This document shows, piece by piece, positions 15,311 through 23,894 of a stretch of DNA of 31,996 nt. Under the pieces are notes generated by a model, which worked only from the letters and a program-made list of their open reading frames with translations, did no database searches and was not told the origin of the DNA. The position numbers and the translations under genes were made by a program. Positions within the stretch are counted from its first letter, which is position 1. Each line of letters begins with the position of its first letter. The stretch lies in assembly GCA_031266155.1 (NCBI GenBank), contig JAISBO010000055.1, forward strand, positions 1 through 31,996, given 5' to 3'. Source of the DNA: Puniceicoccales bacterium (GTDB lineage: Bacteria; Verrucomicrobiota; Verrucomicrobiia; Opitutales; JAIRKQ01).

Positions 15311-16249
15311 ATGGAACCAAATGGATTCTGGGTGATAATCATCGCCATCGCAATAGTGGTAGTTTCTGGTTTTTTTGTTGTTAAACAGCAAACGTGTGTC
15401 ATTCTAGAAAGACTAGGAAAATTTTACCGTGTGGCGAATCCTGGCCTGTCGTGGCGTATTCCCGGGATTGATATGATTGTCGGCAGGATATCACTACGCA
15501 TACACCAATTATCCGTAGAAGTTGAAACAAAAACCCAGGACAATGTGTTTGTAAATGTTGCCGTTGCCGTACAATACCGTGTTCTTAAAGAGAAAGTTTT
15601 CCAAGCCTATTATACCCTCGATGACCACCAAGCCCAGATCAAATCTTTTGTGTTTGATTTGGTCCGTGCCCAAGTTCCACTATTAATTTTGGACGATGTT
15701 TTTTCGAGGAAGGATGACATCGCAAACGCGGTAAAAGCAAATTTGGGCGAAACAATGTCCGACTTTGGCTATGAAATCGTTGAAGCCCTGATAACGGATA
15801 TCAATCCAGACGCAAATGTTAAGGCTGCGATGAATGAAATCAACACGGCCCAACGGTTACGCGTTGCTGCCGCGGAACGGGGAGAAAGCGAAAAGATTAT
15901 TCGGGTAAAGCAGGCGGAAGCGGAAGCAGAAGCCAACATTTTGCATGGGAAAGGTATTGCGGGGCAGCGGGCTGCCATCATAGAGGGGCTCAGTCGTTCC
16001 GTCGAAGACTTTGTCAAGCATGTTCCCGGCTCAAGTTCGGCAACCGTAATGGATATGGTCATGCTAATCCAATATATCGATACGCTCAAGGAAATTGGGA
16101 GCCATTCGAACTCAAACGTTGTGTTTGTCCCCCATTCTCCTGGTGTCGTACAAAACATTAACGATCAAATCCGAGAAACAATATTCGCAGAAAAATTAGG
16201 ATGCGCCAATACCAGCGAAAAAATCCAACGATTGAAAAGACAACAATAA
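15311..16249 (+). CDS. Stomatin/prohibitin-like SPFH membrane protein
   Basis: The protein is 312 aa from the ATG at 15311. An in-frame TTG at 15248 would overlap the exonuclease gene and add 21 residues. Residues ~5-25 (GFWVIIIAIAIVVVSGFFVV) are a single TM anchor. The SPFH/Band 7 domain follows (VILERLGKFYRVANPGLSW, then KTQDNVFVNVAVAVQYRV). Then come LGETMSDFGYEIVEALITDI and an Ala/Glu-rich coiled coil (RVKQAEAEAEANI), the classic slipin/HflC-like architecture. Such proteins form membrane microdomain scaffolds and often modulate membrane proteases. It lacks an adjacent NfeD partner gene. The C-terminal tail is polar and family-typical in length. Confidence 0.88.
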   Translation: MEPNGFWVIIIAIAIVVVSGFFVVKQQTCVILERLGKFYRVANPGLSWRIPGIDMIVGRISLRIHQLSVEVETKTQDNVFVNVAVAVQYRVLKEKVFQAYYTLDDHQAQIKSFVFDLVRAQVPLLILDDVFSRKDDIANAVKANLGETMSDFGYEIVEALITDINPDANVKAAMNEINTAQRLRVAAAERGESEKIIRVKQAEAEAEANILHGKGIAGQRAAIIEGLSRSVEDFVKHVPGSSSATVMDMVMLIQYIDTLKEIGSHSNSNVVFVPHSPGVVQNINDQIRETIFAEKLGCANTSEKIQRLKRQQ

Positions 16250-16391
16250 AGGCCTCAAACAATGCTAAACCTGGGGAGATTCTATGGGGGCTTTTAAGTT
16301 GAAAATAGCCATCCCAGCGATACTTTCCCTGATATTCGCCAAACTTTAGGCCTCCCCTATGGCATAGTTTATTTTTGTGGATGTTTTTCCA

Positions 16392-16703
16392 TCAATTTTT
16401 ATCCTCGGGATAGATTTTTACATTGTTTGCATCAATGATTGCCCTGAAAGCATCCGTACATTTGCTGTAAACCACTATGTCAATACCATAGGGCAGGTCA
16501 CTCAGCGAAAAGGCTTCCTCTAGGTGCGAAATTATTTCGTTTGAAATGGCATCATCGCTCTTTAAACACAGATCCACATCGGAAAATTTCTTTGCCGTAC
16601 CATTGATTCGAGAACCGAAAATAAACACACTGACGTCCTTCGGCAAAAATTCTTCCAGAATTGACACTATGCCACTAAAATGCTTTGGTTCGATGTTAAT
16701 CAT
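16392..16703 (-). CDS. MNT-type nucleotidyltransferase (antitoxin-like)
   Basis: This 103-aa minimal nucleotidyltransferase starts at the ATG ending at 16703 (MINIEPKHF). It has the signature G30-S31-R and S41-D42-V-D44-L (FGSRINGTAKKFSDVDL), plus the third acidic residue in GIDIVVYSK. The start overlaps the upstream HI0074-like gene by eight bases, so the two are translationally coupled. MNT/HepT and HI0073/HI0074 pairs act as toxin-antitoxin modules in which the MNT protein nucleotidylates (AMPylates) the HEPN-like partner to neutralise it. A start at 16742 in the same frame would overlap the partner further and is less likely. Confidence 0.85.
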   Translation of the reverse strand: MINIEPKHFSGIVSILEEFLPKDVSVFIFGSRINGTAKKFSDVDLCLKSDDAISNEIISHLEEAFSLSDLPYGIDIVVYSKCTDAFRAIIDANNVKIYPEDKN

Positions 16704-17121
16704 TTTTTGACAAAGACTCGCGCAAGACCTGTGCAGCGTCATGCAACTCCTTCGCTAAATTTAAGGTTTCCAAAGCAATGGCTTCGCTGTAGTTGTGCGA
16801 CGTACTATTGCGTGCGAAATGAAAATTAAACCATTGGGATACATCGCCTATTAGCCCATGGGCACCGGCTTCTCGAAAGAGATCTTTGCGGGAGATAATG
16901 TGCAATGATTCCCTGCCGACGTTTATGTCCAACCAGCGATTCATCATTTTCCAACACTGGTCATAGGCAATTTCAAAATTCTGAATAACGCCCGCCTGAA
17001 TGGTATTAATGAGTGCTTTATTTTTATTTTCACCCGTGGAGAAATCCTTCCACACGGACAAGGACTCTCCCAGTATGGCAATTGCATGGTCGAATTTTTC
17101 AAAATTTAAACCGGCATGCAC
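16696..17121 (-). CDS. HI0074-like substrate-binding partner of nucleotidyltransferase (HEPN-superfamily-like)
   Basis: This 141-aa helical protein starts at a GTG and belongs to the nucleotidyltransferase substrate-binding family typified by Haemophilus HI0074. The region GVIQNFEIAYDQCWKMMNRWL is the characteristic four-helix-bundle segment. It is followed by REAGAHGLIGDVSQWFNF and a C-terminal R-N-x-x-x-H motif (ARNSTSHNYSE). In HEPN RNases an R-x4-6-H motif is catalytic, and here R and H are five residues apart. This suggests an RNase-like toxin is possible, but it is not proven. It is co-directional and overlapping with the MNT gene. A candidate promoter lies just upstream. Confidence 0.8.
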   Translation of the reverse strand: MHAGLNFEKFDHAIAILGESLSVWKDFSTGENKNKALINTIQAGVIQNFEIAYDQCWKMMNRWLDINVGRESLHIISRKDLFREAGAHGLIGDVSQWFNFHFARNSTSHNYSEAIALETLNLAKELHDAAQVLRESLSKND

Positions 17122-17128
17122 GAGCTAA

Positions 17129-17155
17129 ATGCTAAAAATACACGAATCATGTCAA
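17129..17155 (-). promoter_or_regulatory. Candidate promoter of the MNT/HI0074 pair
   Basis: On the minus strand, TTGACA (17155-17150) is followed after 15 bases by TAGCAT (17134-17129), eight bases before the GTG start. The transcript would be nearly leaderless, consistent with no visible SD. The short spacer lowers confidence. Confidence 0.35.
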
Positions 17156-17288
17156 CAACAAACAAAAATAAAGTTGGACAAGGAAAAGTGGAGAAAGAAA
17201 GGGTGGAAAGAGTGTATAAGTATAATTTTCAAGCAACACCATTTTTATCAAATTGACAAAGCATCGACTTTCCCATAGAAGAAGTCCC

Positions 17289-18002
17289 GTGAAAATAGCA
17301 CTCAGTGGGAGTTCCGGGAAGATGGGACAGCTAATTACTAAAGTGGCCAACGAGCTAGGCCATGAAATCGTTTCTAAAGTTAACAGATCGACGATGGCAT
17401 ACGATTTTGGAAGAACAAAACCGGATATTTGCATAGATTTTAGTGCTCCCATCGCCACCATAAAACTATGTGCCGCCGCCGCTGCATGTAAAATTCCGGT
17501 TTTGATAGGGACAACGGGATTGGCCGATGAAGATTTCCATAAAATAGAAGATTTTTCAAAAGTTATTCCAATTTTGACATCTCCAAATTTTTCCGTGGGG
17601 ATCCATGTTCTCAGGAAACTTGTGCGTGAAGCTACTAAAATATTACCAAAGAATTTTGACATAGAAATAGTGGAAAAACATCACACGCAAAAAAAAGATG
17701 CTCCAAGTGGCACAGCCCTATCCATTCTCAGCGACATAAAAAATATAAGGAAGGACAGTATCGAGACGTTTGGACGCTGTGGAAAATCTGAGCATGTGCC
17801 CGGAAGCATCGGTGTGCATGCCCTGCGGGGAGGAGACGTTGTCGGAGAACATGACGTTTATTTTTTCAGCCAGGGAGAACGTTTGGAAATAGCACACCGA
17901 GCGACAAACCGGGAAATCTTTGCGCGGGGAGCATTATTCGTCGCAGAAAAGTTTTATAAAGTAAACGTGCCCAAATTGTATAGTTTGGAAGAAGTATTAT
18001 GA
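17289..18002 (+). CDS. dapB: 4-hydroxy-tetrahydrodipicolinate reductase
   Basis: DapB reduces 4-hydroxy-tetrahydrodipicolinate with NAD(P)H on the path to diaminopimelate and lysine, feeding peptidoglycan synthesis. The product is 237 aa from the GTG at 17289 (VKIALSGSSGKMGQL, the canonical NAD-binding start). An in-frame TTG at 17253 is less likely. The catalytic motif E-K-H-H-T-Q-K-K-D-A-P-S-G-T-A contains H131, H132 and K135. The C-terminal REIFARGALFVAEKF block is typical. The length is slightly below the E. coli enzyme (273 aa) but within the family range. It is a single gene flanked by the MNT pair (divergent) and bamA (convergent). Confidence 0.95.
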   Translation: MKIALSGSSGKMGQLITKVANELGHEIVSKVNRSTMAYDFGRTKPDICIDFSAPIATIKLCAAAAACKIPVLIGTTGLADEDFHKIEDFSKVIPILTSPNFSVGIHVLRKLVREATKILPKNFDIEIVEKHHTQKKDAPSGTALSILSDIKNIRKDSIETFGRCGKSEHVPGSIGVHALRGGDVVGEHDVYFFSQGERLEIAHRATNREIFARGALFVAEKFYKVNVPKLYSLEEVL

Positions 18003-18208
18003 CGAAATTTTTTGTTTTATAAACTAATCAAAATCTTGGGAGCGGGTCCTAACCTAAGAGAAAGCACCGACAACCATGGGGATTTCTCGCGCACTAAGCA
18101 GATAATACGCAAAGCCCTCCTTCCTTTGTAAAAATGCAAACTTAGCCAGCCTTTATTTCATCAAGCATCCGTCCCTAAGCCTTACCCTTTTGGAGTGTTA
18201 GGAATTCA

Positions 18209-20554
18209 CTAGAACGCCGTCCCAAAGGAGTAATTGAAGCGCATGCCGTGTTTGTTATCCTCTTCCCCATGGATGGGAAATCCAAAATCCAGCCTGAGGG
18301 GAACCCCCATGATAAATATTTTTAGCCCAAATCCAATGTCCGTATCATAATTTTTAACAGAGAAATTCCATTCCTTTTGGTTTACGAAGCCAACTTCAGC
18401 AAATAGATAAAATCTAACCGGGTCTACAATCTTGAAACAATACTCGAGAGATCCATAGGTAAACGTGTTACCACCAACTCCCGTCCCCTTTTCTCTAGGG
18501 CCAACATCATGGCATTTAAATCCCTTCATGAAGTTTTGGCCACCCAAGTAAAATCTATCAAAAAATGGCGTTGTATCACCGCCATAGGGTGCTATCGTAC
18601 CAGCTTGTCCAATTAGAGAAAATACCTGTTGGGCGGTGTCACAAACCAACCAATGCTTCATCCCATAGGTGTGGATTTTTATATATTTTGTTTGCCCAAA
18701 AAATGGGCCTCCGGCAAGCTCCGTGGTAATACCTATCTTTGAACCCATGGTAGGGTAGACAAAACTATTGCGGGTGTCACGCTCCAAAGAAAACGTTGCC
18801 TTAGAAATAGTGGTATGTCCTTCCCTGTCAAAAAAGGTCTTTGGGGCACCCTTGGAAATGTTATAAATTTTCACAGATTCCAAACCATAGGTCAGCTTCC
18901 CTTCCCAGAGATCCAAAATACGTTTCCGTAAATACACTTCCCCTCCCTTACGATCTTGGCTATAATCCGCACCCGAATAATCTTGTAATTTTCGATCATA
19001 GGAAGTCTTATGGCAAAATAAATTCGTCCCTATGGCAAGTTCACGGTCATACCACCAGGGCTCTTCGAAATTAATGTCCGCTGCCAGCGAGTGCTTCCCA
19101 ATTTGCAAGCGTGAACGAAACTTCTGACCACCACCTTGAAGTCGTTTATTTTGACTTTTGATATCAAAATTTCTTTGGCTAAATTCCACAAACCCAACTA
19201 TTTCTCCTCCCGTACTAATTCCACCTCCTAAACCAACTTTACCGGTATTGGCCTCTTTTACATCTACGCGAATATTTTTTCTCTCAGGCACCTCAGTGTT
19301 AATCGGAGAAACATCAACGGAAGAAAAGAAACCCGTATTCATCAGCCTTGCTCTGCTATTTTTCATCCTTAGGACATCAAATGGATCTCCAGGAGCCAAT
19401 GCCAACTCGCGTAAAATTACCTTATTTTTAGTTTTGGAGTTTCTATGAACTTCGACTTCATTCACAAAACATCTTTCAGATTCATTAATTATAAACTCAA
19501 CATCTATTCTATTGGACACCAGATCCGCCTTTTTGTCTACGTGAATATTCGTATTAATATACCCCGACTGGCCGTAAAAATCGATGACCCTATTGCAGGC
19601 AGCGTCGATTTCGGCAGGAGAAAACACATTGGAAGTTCGGATGGCAAGAATGTCTTCTATTTCTTTGGTTTCGTATAGATTATTTCCATTTATTGTTACG
19701 ATTCCCACATGATATAGCTGGCCTGTGTGGACAGGGATGGATATCATTAACCTATTTTTCCTATTCTCGTAGGTAATGCTCCCCTCATCGATCTCAATAT
19801 CTAGATAGCCATGGTTACGAAAAATCGATTTAACCGTTTCAAGGTCACCACTAAAGTCTCCGGGATTATACAATCCCGTCTTTTTAAAAATGGAAAGTAT
19901 CGTCCATCTTTTTGTACGCATCGCTTTCAAAAGTTCAGATTCTTTCACCACGTCATTGCCAATGAATCTAATTTTCCCAATGCGGAACTTTTGACCTTCA
20001 ACGATATTGAACACCACTTTGACCTGGGTATCATCATTTGCGTTGATAATATCATAGGATACGTCGGCGTAGGGGTAGCCATTACCATTATAAAGCTTTA
20101 TCAGTGCTTCCACATCCGATTTCAAGACTCCTTTCGACAGCCCTGCTCCGGATTTGGTTGATATCTTTTTTAGCAAAACCTTCGATTTAAACTTTTCATT
20201 TCCTAGGAATTCAACCGATGTTACTTGCACCTTGGGAGTCAGTGAAAAAATCACCCTATAGTCGTTGGTCCCACTAATCTCATCAACTTTTACGGATACA
20301 TGTTCAAACTTTCCGCTCGCGTATAGCGATTTCAAAGAAGCATCTGCCAGAAATGGAGAAAATTCTTTTCCTTCTTTCAAAAGTACATGGGATTCAATGA
20401 TGTCCTGGCTGATATTTAATTCAGGACCAGAGCATCTATATTCTATACTTTTAACAATATTAGGTTTGTCCACTACATTTTCAGGAAACGCTCCTTGGCA
20501 TGGCCCCAACGCTACCAAATAAAATGGTATGAACAATAATGCTTTTTTCACCAT
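18209..20554 (-). CDS. bamA: Outer-membrane protein assembly factor BamA
   Basis: BamA is the essential Omp85 protein that inserts beta-barrel proteins into the outer membrane. The chosen ATG at 20554 gives 781 aa with a clean signal peptide (MVKKALLFIPFYLVALGPCQG). An in-frame ATG at 20584 would overlap dnaB by 20 bases and disrupt the signal. POTRA domains occupy roughly residues 30-415, with repeated G-N-x-x-x-x-x-x-x-L blocks such as FLGNEKFKSKVLLKKI and TINGNNLYETKEIEDIL. The barrel begins near GGGISTGGEIVGFVEFSQRN and ends HGMRFNYSFGTAF with the C-terminal Phe beta-signal. The loop-6 motif reads FMKGF where most Omp85 proteins have VRGF/Y. It is the last gene of the rplY-to-bamA run. 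Confidence 0.92.
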   Translation of the reverse strand: MVKKALLFIPFYLVALGPCQGAFPENVVDKPNIVKSIEYRCSGPELNISQDIIESHVLLKEGKEFSPFLADASLKSLYASGKFEHVSVKVDEISGTNDYRVIFSLTPKVQVTSVEFLGNEKFKSKVLLKKISTKSGAGLSKGVLKSDVEALIKLYNGNGYPYADVSYDIINANDDTQVKVVFNIVEGQKFRIGKIRFIGNDVVKESELLKAMRTKRWTILSIFKKTGLYNPGDFSGDLETVKSIFRNHGYLDIEIDEGSITYENRKNRLMISIPVHTGQLYHVGIVTINGNNLYETKEIEDILAIRTSNVFSPAEIDAACNRVIDFYGQSGYINTNIHVDKKADLVSNRIDVEFIINESERCFVNEVEVHRNSKTKNKVILRELALAPGDPFDVLRMKNSRARLMNTGFFSSVDVSPINTEVPERKNIRVDVKEANTGKVGLGGGISTGGEIVGFVEFSQRNFDIKSQNKRLQGGGQKFRSRLQIGKHSLAADINFEEPWWYDRELAIGTNLFCHKTSYDRKLQDYSGADYSQDRKGGEVYLRKRILDLWEGKLTYGLESVKIYNISKGAPKTFFDREGHTTISKATFSLERDTRNSFVYPTMGSKIGITTELAGGPFFGQTKYIKIHTYGMKHWLVCDTAQQVFSLIGQAGTIAPYGGDTTPFFDRFYLGGQNFMKGFKCHDVGPREKGTGVGGNTFTYGSLEYCFKIVDPVRFYLFAEVGFVNQKEWNFSVKNYDTDIGFGLKIFIMGVPLRLDFGFPIHGEEDNKHGMRFNYSFGTAF

Positions 20555-20564
20555 GGTAACATTT

Positions 20565-21989
20565 TTACTCACAAATATTTTCATCTACGTAGCTTTCAAA
20601 TCTGGTTAGATTGCGTATGAATATCAATGGCACAACACCAATAGGACCATTTCTGTGTTTTGCAATCACTAAGTCACGGACAACGGTGTCTCCTTCAAGA
20701 TTATCACCATCTTCCCTGTCGGAAGGATTAATTTGTTTGGTCAATATTAATACCACATCCGCATCCTGTTCAATTGCTCCCGACTCTCGCAAGTCCGACA
20801 GTTTGGGTTGACGCCTTTCCCTTTCCGAATCTCGATTTAGCTGGCTTAGGACTATTACGGGAATTTTTAATTCCTTGGCCATGGCCTTTATTCCACGCGA
20901 AATTTCAGAAATCTGTTGTTCCCGCGGTATTCTATTATCTCCGTTAATGAGCTGTAAATAATCGATCACAATTAAATCGATGTGCTCTTTGCTGTGCATC
21001 CTACGTGCCTTAGCCCTCATTTCTAAAACGGTTAAATTGGTTGATTCATCTATCCATAGTGGGGCCGCCTGCAATTCTTTCGCCACTCCCAACAGAGCCT
21101 CGCTTGTGCTCTTGGGAATAAATCCATCGTGCAATTTGGTCATATTTATTCCCGCTCGACCGCACAATATGCGCAGAGCTAGTTGTTCGGAACTCATTTC
21201 CAGGCTAAAAAACAAAACTCCTTTGGGAACATGTCCCTTCTTTGGCACCACAACATTTTCAGCGATATTCATTGCCAGGCTAGTCTTTCCCATCGACGGC
21301 CGAGCAGCTATTATGATCATTTCGCTAGGCCTAAATCCAAACGTCATCCTGTCCAAATCTGTAAACCCCGACGGTAAACCTGTCAATTCCCCCCGATGGT
21401 GTAGCAAGAGCTGAATCGTGTTGACCGCCGAATCAATGGACTGTTTTATCGGAACAGCACAGTCGGAAATGCGGTCCGAGCTTATGGCAAATATTTCATT
21501 TTCTGCCTTTTCTATAAAGTCATCGAGTTCATCCGTTTCACCATACGCACGCTCAATGTTCACCACGGATGCCGTGATTACACGCCTAGTAAGCTCCAAG
21601 TCTCGTACGCGTTTTACATAATGTACGATATGTGCCGGAGTATCTATTCGGTCGCAAATTCTGTTGATAAAATCTATGCCACCGATGGAGTCCAACTTCC
21701 CCATAGATTTCAAGCGGTCTGCGAGGAAAATTTCATTAACAGGTGTTCCTTCTTCGTAGATATCAACTACGGCTTCCCACAATATTTTGTGAGCAGGCAA
21801 GTAAAATGAATCAGCGGAGATCCTATTTTGGAGACCAAAAGTTATGCTATCCTGTCCCCCTTCTATTATGCAGCAAGCTAGCAGTGCCTGCTCAAAGTCA
21901 ACGCTATGCGGTTGGACACGACCGGTAAAATGTTCACACACAACGGAATCGTCGGGCTTCTTAGTCTTTCTATGGGCATTTGTGACCAT
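20565..21989 (-). CDS. dnaB: Replicative DNA helicase DnaB
   Basis: DnaB is the hexameric helicase that unwinds DNA ahead of the replication fork. It is 474 aa. The N-terminal DnaB domain starts at VDFEQALLACCII (about 30-42). The RecA-like motor has Walker A ARPSMGKTSLAMN near residues 227-240, LFFSLEMSSEQLALR (motif H1a), a DLIVIDYLQLI Walker B block and the VIVLSQLNRDSERE segment. The C-terminal block includes RESGAIEQDADVVLIL and IAKHRNGPIG. No intein is inserted at the usual sites. It lies ~50 bases downstream of rplI and ~10 bases upstream of the bamA start. Confidence 0.96.
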   Translation of the reverse strand: MVTNAHRKTKKPDDSVVCEHFTGRVQPHSVDFEQALLACCIIEGGQDSITFGLQNRISADSFYLPAHKILWEAVVDIYEEGTPVNEIFLADRLKSMGKLDSIGGIDFINRICDRIDTPAHIVHYVKRVRDLELTRRVITASVVNIERAYGETDELDDFIEKAENEIFAISSDRISDCAVPIKQSIDSAVNTIQLLLHHRGELTGLPSGFTDLDRMTFGFRPSEMIIIAARPSMGKTSLAMNIAENVVVPKKGHVPKGVLFFSLEMSSEQLALRILCGRAGINMTKLHDGFIPKSTSEALLGVAKELQAAPLWIDESTNLTVLEMRAKARRMHSKEHIDLIVIDYLQLINGDNRIPREQQISEISRGIKAMAKELKIPVIVLSQLNRDSERERRQPKLSDLRESGAIEQDADVVLILTKQINPSDREDGDNLEGDTVVRDLVIAKHRNGPIGVVPLIFIRNLTRFESYVDENICE

Positions 21990-22039
21990 TAATCACTTCC
22001 GAATAGGGAGTTCCACGCTCGAAAACACACGCCAACCCA

Positions 22040-22504
22040 TTAATTTATAGGATTTTCAGATACAACATCAAAATACAAATCGAACGAAATCGTGTCATGT
22101 AATTTGACCAACGCTTTGTGACGACCAACTTCTTTTACTGGAGAATCGAGATGTATCTTTTTTTTATCTATCTGTAGCCCTTTTTCTTCTAGGGCATTGG
22201 AAATTTCTTTGGCAGTCACAGCTCCAAACATTTTACCATTTTCACTGGTTTTAACCACAATGGCCAACGACACATTGGAAAGTTTTTCCAATAGTGTTTG
22301 AGATTCCTCAAGGTCTAGTTTTTCGCGCATTGCTCGAGCCTTTTGCAAGGATTCTATTTGCTTTTTATTAGTCCGCGTCATTGGCACCGCAATTTCATTC
22401 GGAAAAAGGAAATTACGGGCATAGCCAGCCCTGACCTTGATTTGGTCTCCCTCCGCTCCAAGGGATTTAACGTGCTTTAACAATAATATTTCGGTCGTTG
22501 CCAT
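22040..22504 (-). CDS. rplI: 50S ribosomal protein bL9
   Basis: bL9 has an N-terminal RNA-binding domain, a long connecting helix and a C-terminal domain. The 154-aa product starts MATTEILLLKHVKSLGAEGD and includes the signature GYARNFLFPNEIAVP. The linker helix runs over ~45-80 and the C-terminal KMFGAVTAKEISNAL domain follows. Slightly longer than the E. coli protein (149). It is 13 bases downstream of ssb. The rpsR gene usually found directly upstream is absent. Confidence 0.95.
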   Translation of the reverse strand: MATTEILLLKHVKSLGAEGDQIKVRAGYARNFLFPNEIAVPMTRTNKKQIESLQKARAMREKLDLEESQTLLEKLSNVSLAIVVKTSENGKMFGAVTAKEISNALEEKGLQIDKKKIHLDSPVKEVGRHKALVKLHDTISFDLYFDVVSENPIN

Positions 22505-22517
22505 AAAATTTCACTCC

Positions 22518-23006
22518 TCAAAAGGGGACATCCTCATCCAACTGCACATTGGCAAAGGATGGCTTATTTTTTACTCCTTTATTTTGGGACAGATCTTCCA
22601 CCAATCGATCGACTGGTTCTTGGTGAGATTCGGCAACATTTTGCGATGGCACAACTCCGCCCTCCTCAGCGTCGGCACGTGACCCGACGAACTGGAAATT
22701 TTCTAGCACCACGCCAAGCTTGCTACGCTTCTCCCCGGATTGACTTTCCCACTGATCCAATCGTAGTCGTCCTTCAAGTAGGATGGGGCGTCCTTTGGTA
22801 AAATATTTGCCAATGACTTCCGCTTGTTTACCAAATGCATCGACATCGACGAATGCTGTCTCTTCCTTCATTGTCCCATCTGCCAGTTTTGTTTGACGGC
22901 TGACGGCTACTGCGAACTTGCAAATGGACATGCCCTGCTGTGTTACCCTCAGTTCGGGATCGCGGGTAAGATTACCCATTAGAATTACTTTGTTAAAAGA
23001 GGCCAT
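22518..23006 (-). CDS. ssb: Single-stranded DNA-binding protein
   Basis: SSB coats single-stranded DNA during replication and repair. The 162-aa product has the OB fold at residues 1-~110 (NKVILMGNLTRDPELRVTQQG, then ETAFVDVDAFGKQAEVIGKY, then GRPILLEGRLRLDQWE). A disordered linker follows, and then the conserved acidic tip DEDVPF that recruits partner proteins. It is 4 bases downstream of rpsF, in the classical rpsF-ssb order. Confidence 0.95.
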   Translation of the reverse strand: MASFNKVILMGNLTRDPELRVTQQGMSICKFAVAVSRQTKLADGTMKEETAFVDVDAFGKQAEVIGKYFTKGRPILLEGRLRLDQWESQSGEKRSKLGVVLENFQFVGSRADAEEGGVVPSQNVAESHQEPVDRLVEDLSQNKGVKNKPSFANVQLDEDVPF

Positions 23007-23010
23007 AATT

Positions 23011-23307
23011 TTATCTTGTGGACTCTACTAAAATCCTATTGATGGTTTTGTCCAGCTTAAGTCTCGATTTTATTCCTTCGACGATGGTAGGAACTCCTTC
23101 GAACAAAAACTGTACATATATCCCACTTGGAAAATTTTTATTAACCACCCGCTCGAAATTCTTTTGCCCCAAATTTTCAACCGCTGCAATTTTTCCTCCA
23201 AAATCAGTTATAATTCCCGATAGCCGCCCCACAACCGTGTCAACGGTATCCGCACATCCACGCATATCCAATATGAAACTCGCAGTATATTTTCTTATGT
23301 CGCTCAT
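23011..23307 (-). CDS. rpsF: 30S ribosomal protein bS6
   Basis: The 98-aa small-subunit protein starts MSDIRKYTASFILDMRG. It has the bS6 pattern of a central EFx-like strand block (NFPSGIYVQFLFEGVPTIV) and an R-L-K-L-D-x-x-I-N-R-I-L-V end. Its ATG overlaps the pth stop by four bases (ATGA), indicating translational coupling. In most bacteria bS6 binds bS18 as a heterodimer and rpsR lies just downstream. Here rpsR is missing from the cluster. Confidence 0.9.
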   Translation of the reverse strand: MSDIRKYTASFILDMRGCADTVDTVVGRLSGIITDFGGKIAAVENLGQKNFERVVNKNFPSGIYVQFLFEGVPTIVEGIKSRLKLDKTINRILVESTR

Positions 23308-23885
23308 ATAAATTTTTTCTGATTTGCTAGATTCATGGCATGTTCAAGTCCTTTGTCAAGCAGTAGCTGCAAATACTCAAATATTTTTGGCATTGCATCT
23401 TTTAAAATTTGCAATTCATCGGCGGAGAATTTGCTCAAAACATGGTCTTTGAGGTCCATTTGCGGATGAAGTTTTACTCCAACCCCTACCCTATATCGTA
23501 TAAACCCTCCTCCGATTTTTGACAAAACATCACCGACCCCATTATGTCCTCCCGTTCCTTCCCTACCATGGATTCTAAAATCTCCGACGGGGAATGCTAT
23601 GTCGTCATAGATAACTATGACACTGGTGGCAGGGATTTTGTAGTAGCTACATAATTTCAGAACGGCGGTTCCGCTGTCATTCATGTAGGTCGTTGGTTTT
23701 GCCAAAATTACCGATCCTTCCCCCATGGGACATTTAGCCGTATGGGCTCTATGTTTTTTACTCAAGTTCCAGCGCAACTTTTTTTCATTTGCGAACGCAT
23801 CAACAACGAGAAACCCCACATTGTGTCGAGTTAAATCATACTCAGCTCCTGGGTTTCCCAGCCCAATTATTAGGCTGATAGCCAT
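23304..23885 (-). CDS. pth: Peptidyl-tRNA hydrolase
   Basis: Pth releases peptides from peptidyl-tRNA dropped off ribosomes. The 193-aa product opens LIIGLGNPGAEYDLTRHNVG, which holds the catalytic His (H21) and N11. TYMNDSG carries the second conserved Asn, and VIYDDIAFPVGDFRI the catalytic-site Asp, followed by GTGGHNGVGDV. It sits between rplY (9 bases upstream) and rpsF (overlapping stop and start), the frequent rplY-pth pairing. Confidence 0.95.
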   Translation of the reverse strand: MAISLIIGLGNPGAEYDLTRHNVGFLVVDAFANEKKLRWNLSKKHRAHTAKCPMGEGSVILAKPTTYMNDSGTAVLKLCSYYKIPATSVIVIYDDIAFPVGDFRIHGREGTGGHNGVGDVLSKIGGGFIRYRVGVGVKLHPQMDLKDHVLSKFSADELQILKDAMPKIFEYLQLLLDKGLEHAMNLANQKKFI

Positions 23886-23894
23886 AATTTTTCA

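Noticed and set aside
16250..16391. AGGCCTC repeats flanking the space between the SPFH gene and the MNT pair
   Set aside because: The two copies are short direct repeats that do not pair into a terminator stem, and there is no sign of a mobile element.
18003..18208. Possible tRNA, ncRNA or terminator between convergent dapB and bamA
   Set aside because: No cloverleaf, and no strong hairpin followed by a T-run on either strand was found by eye.
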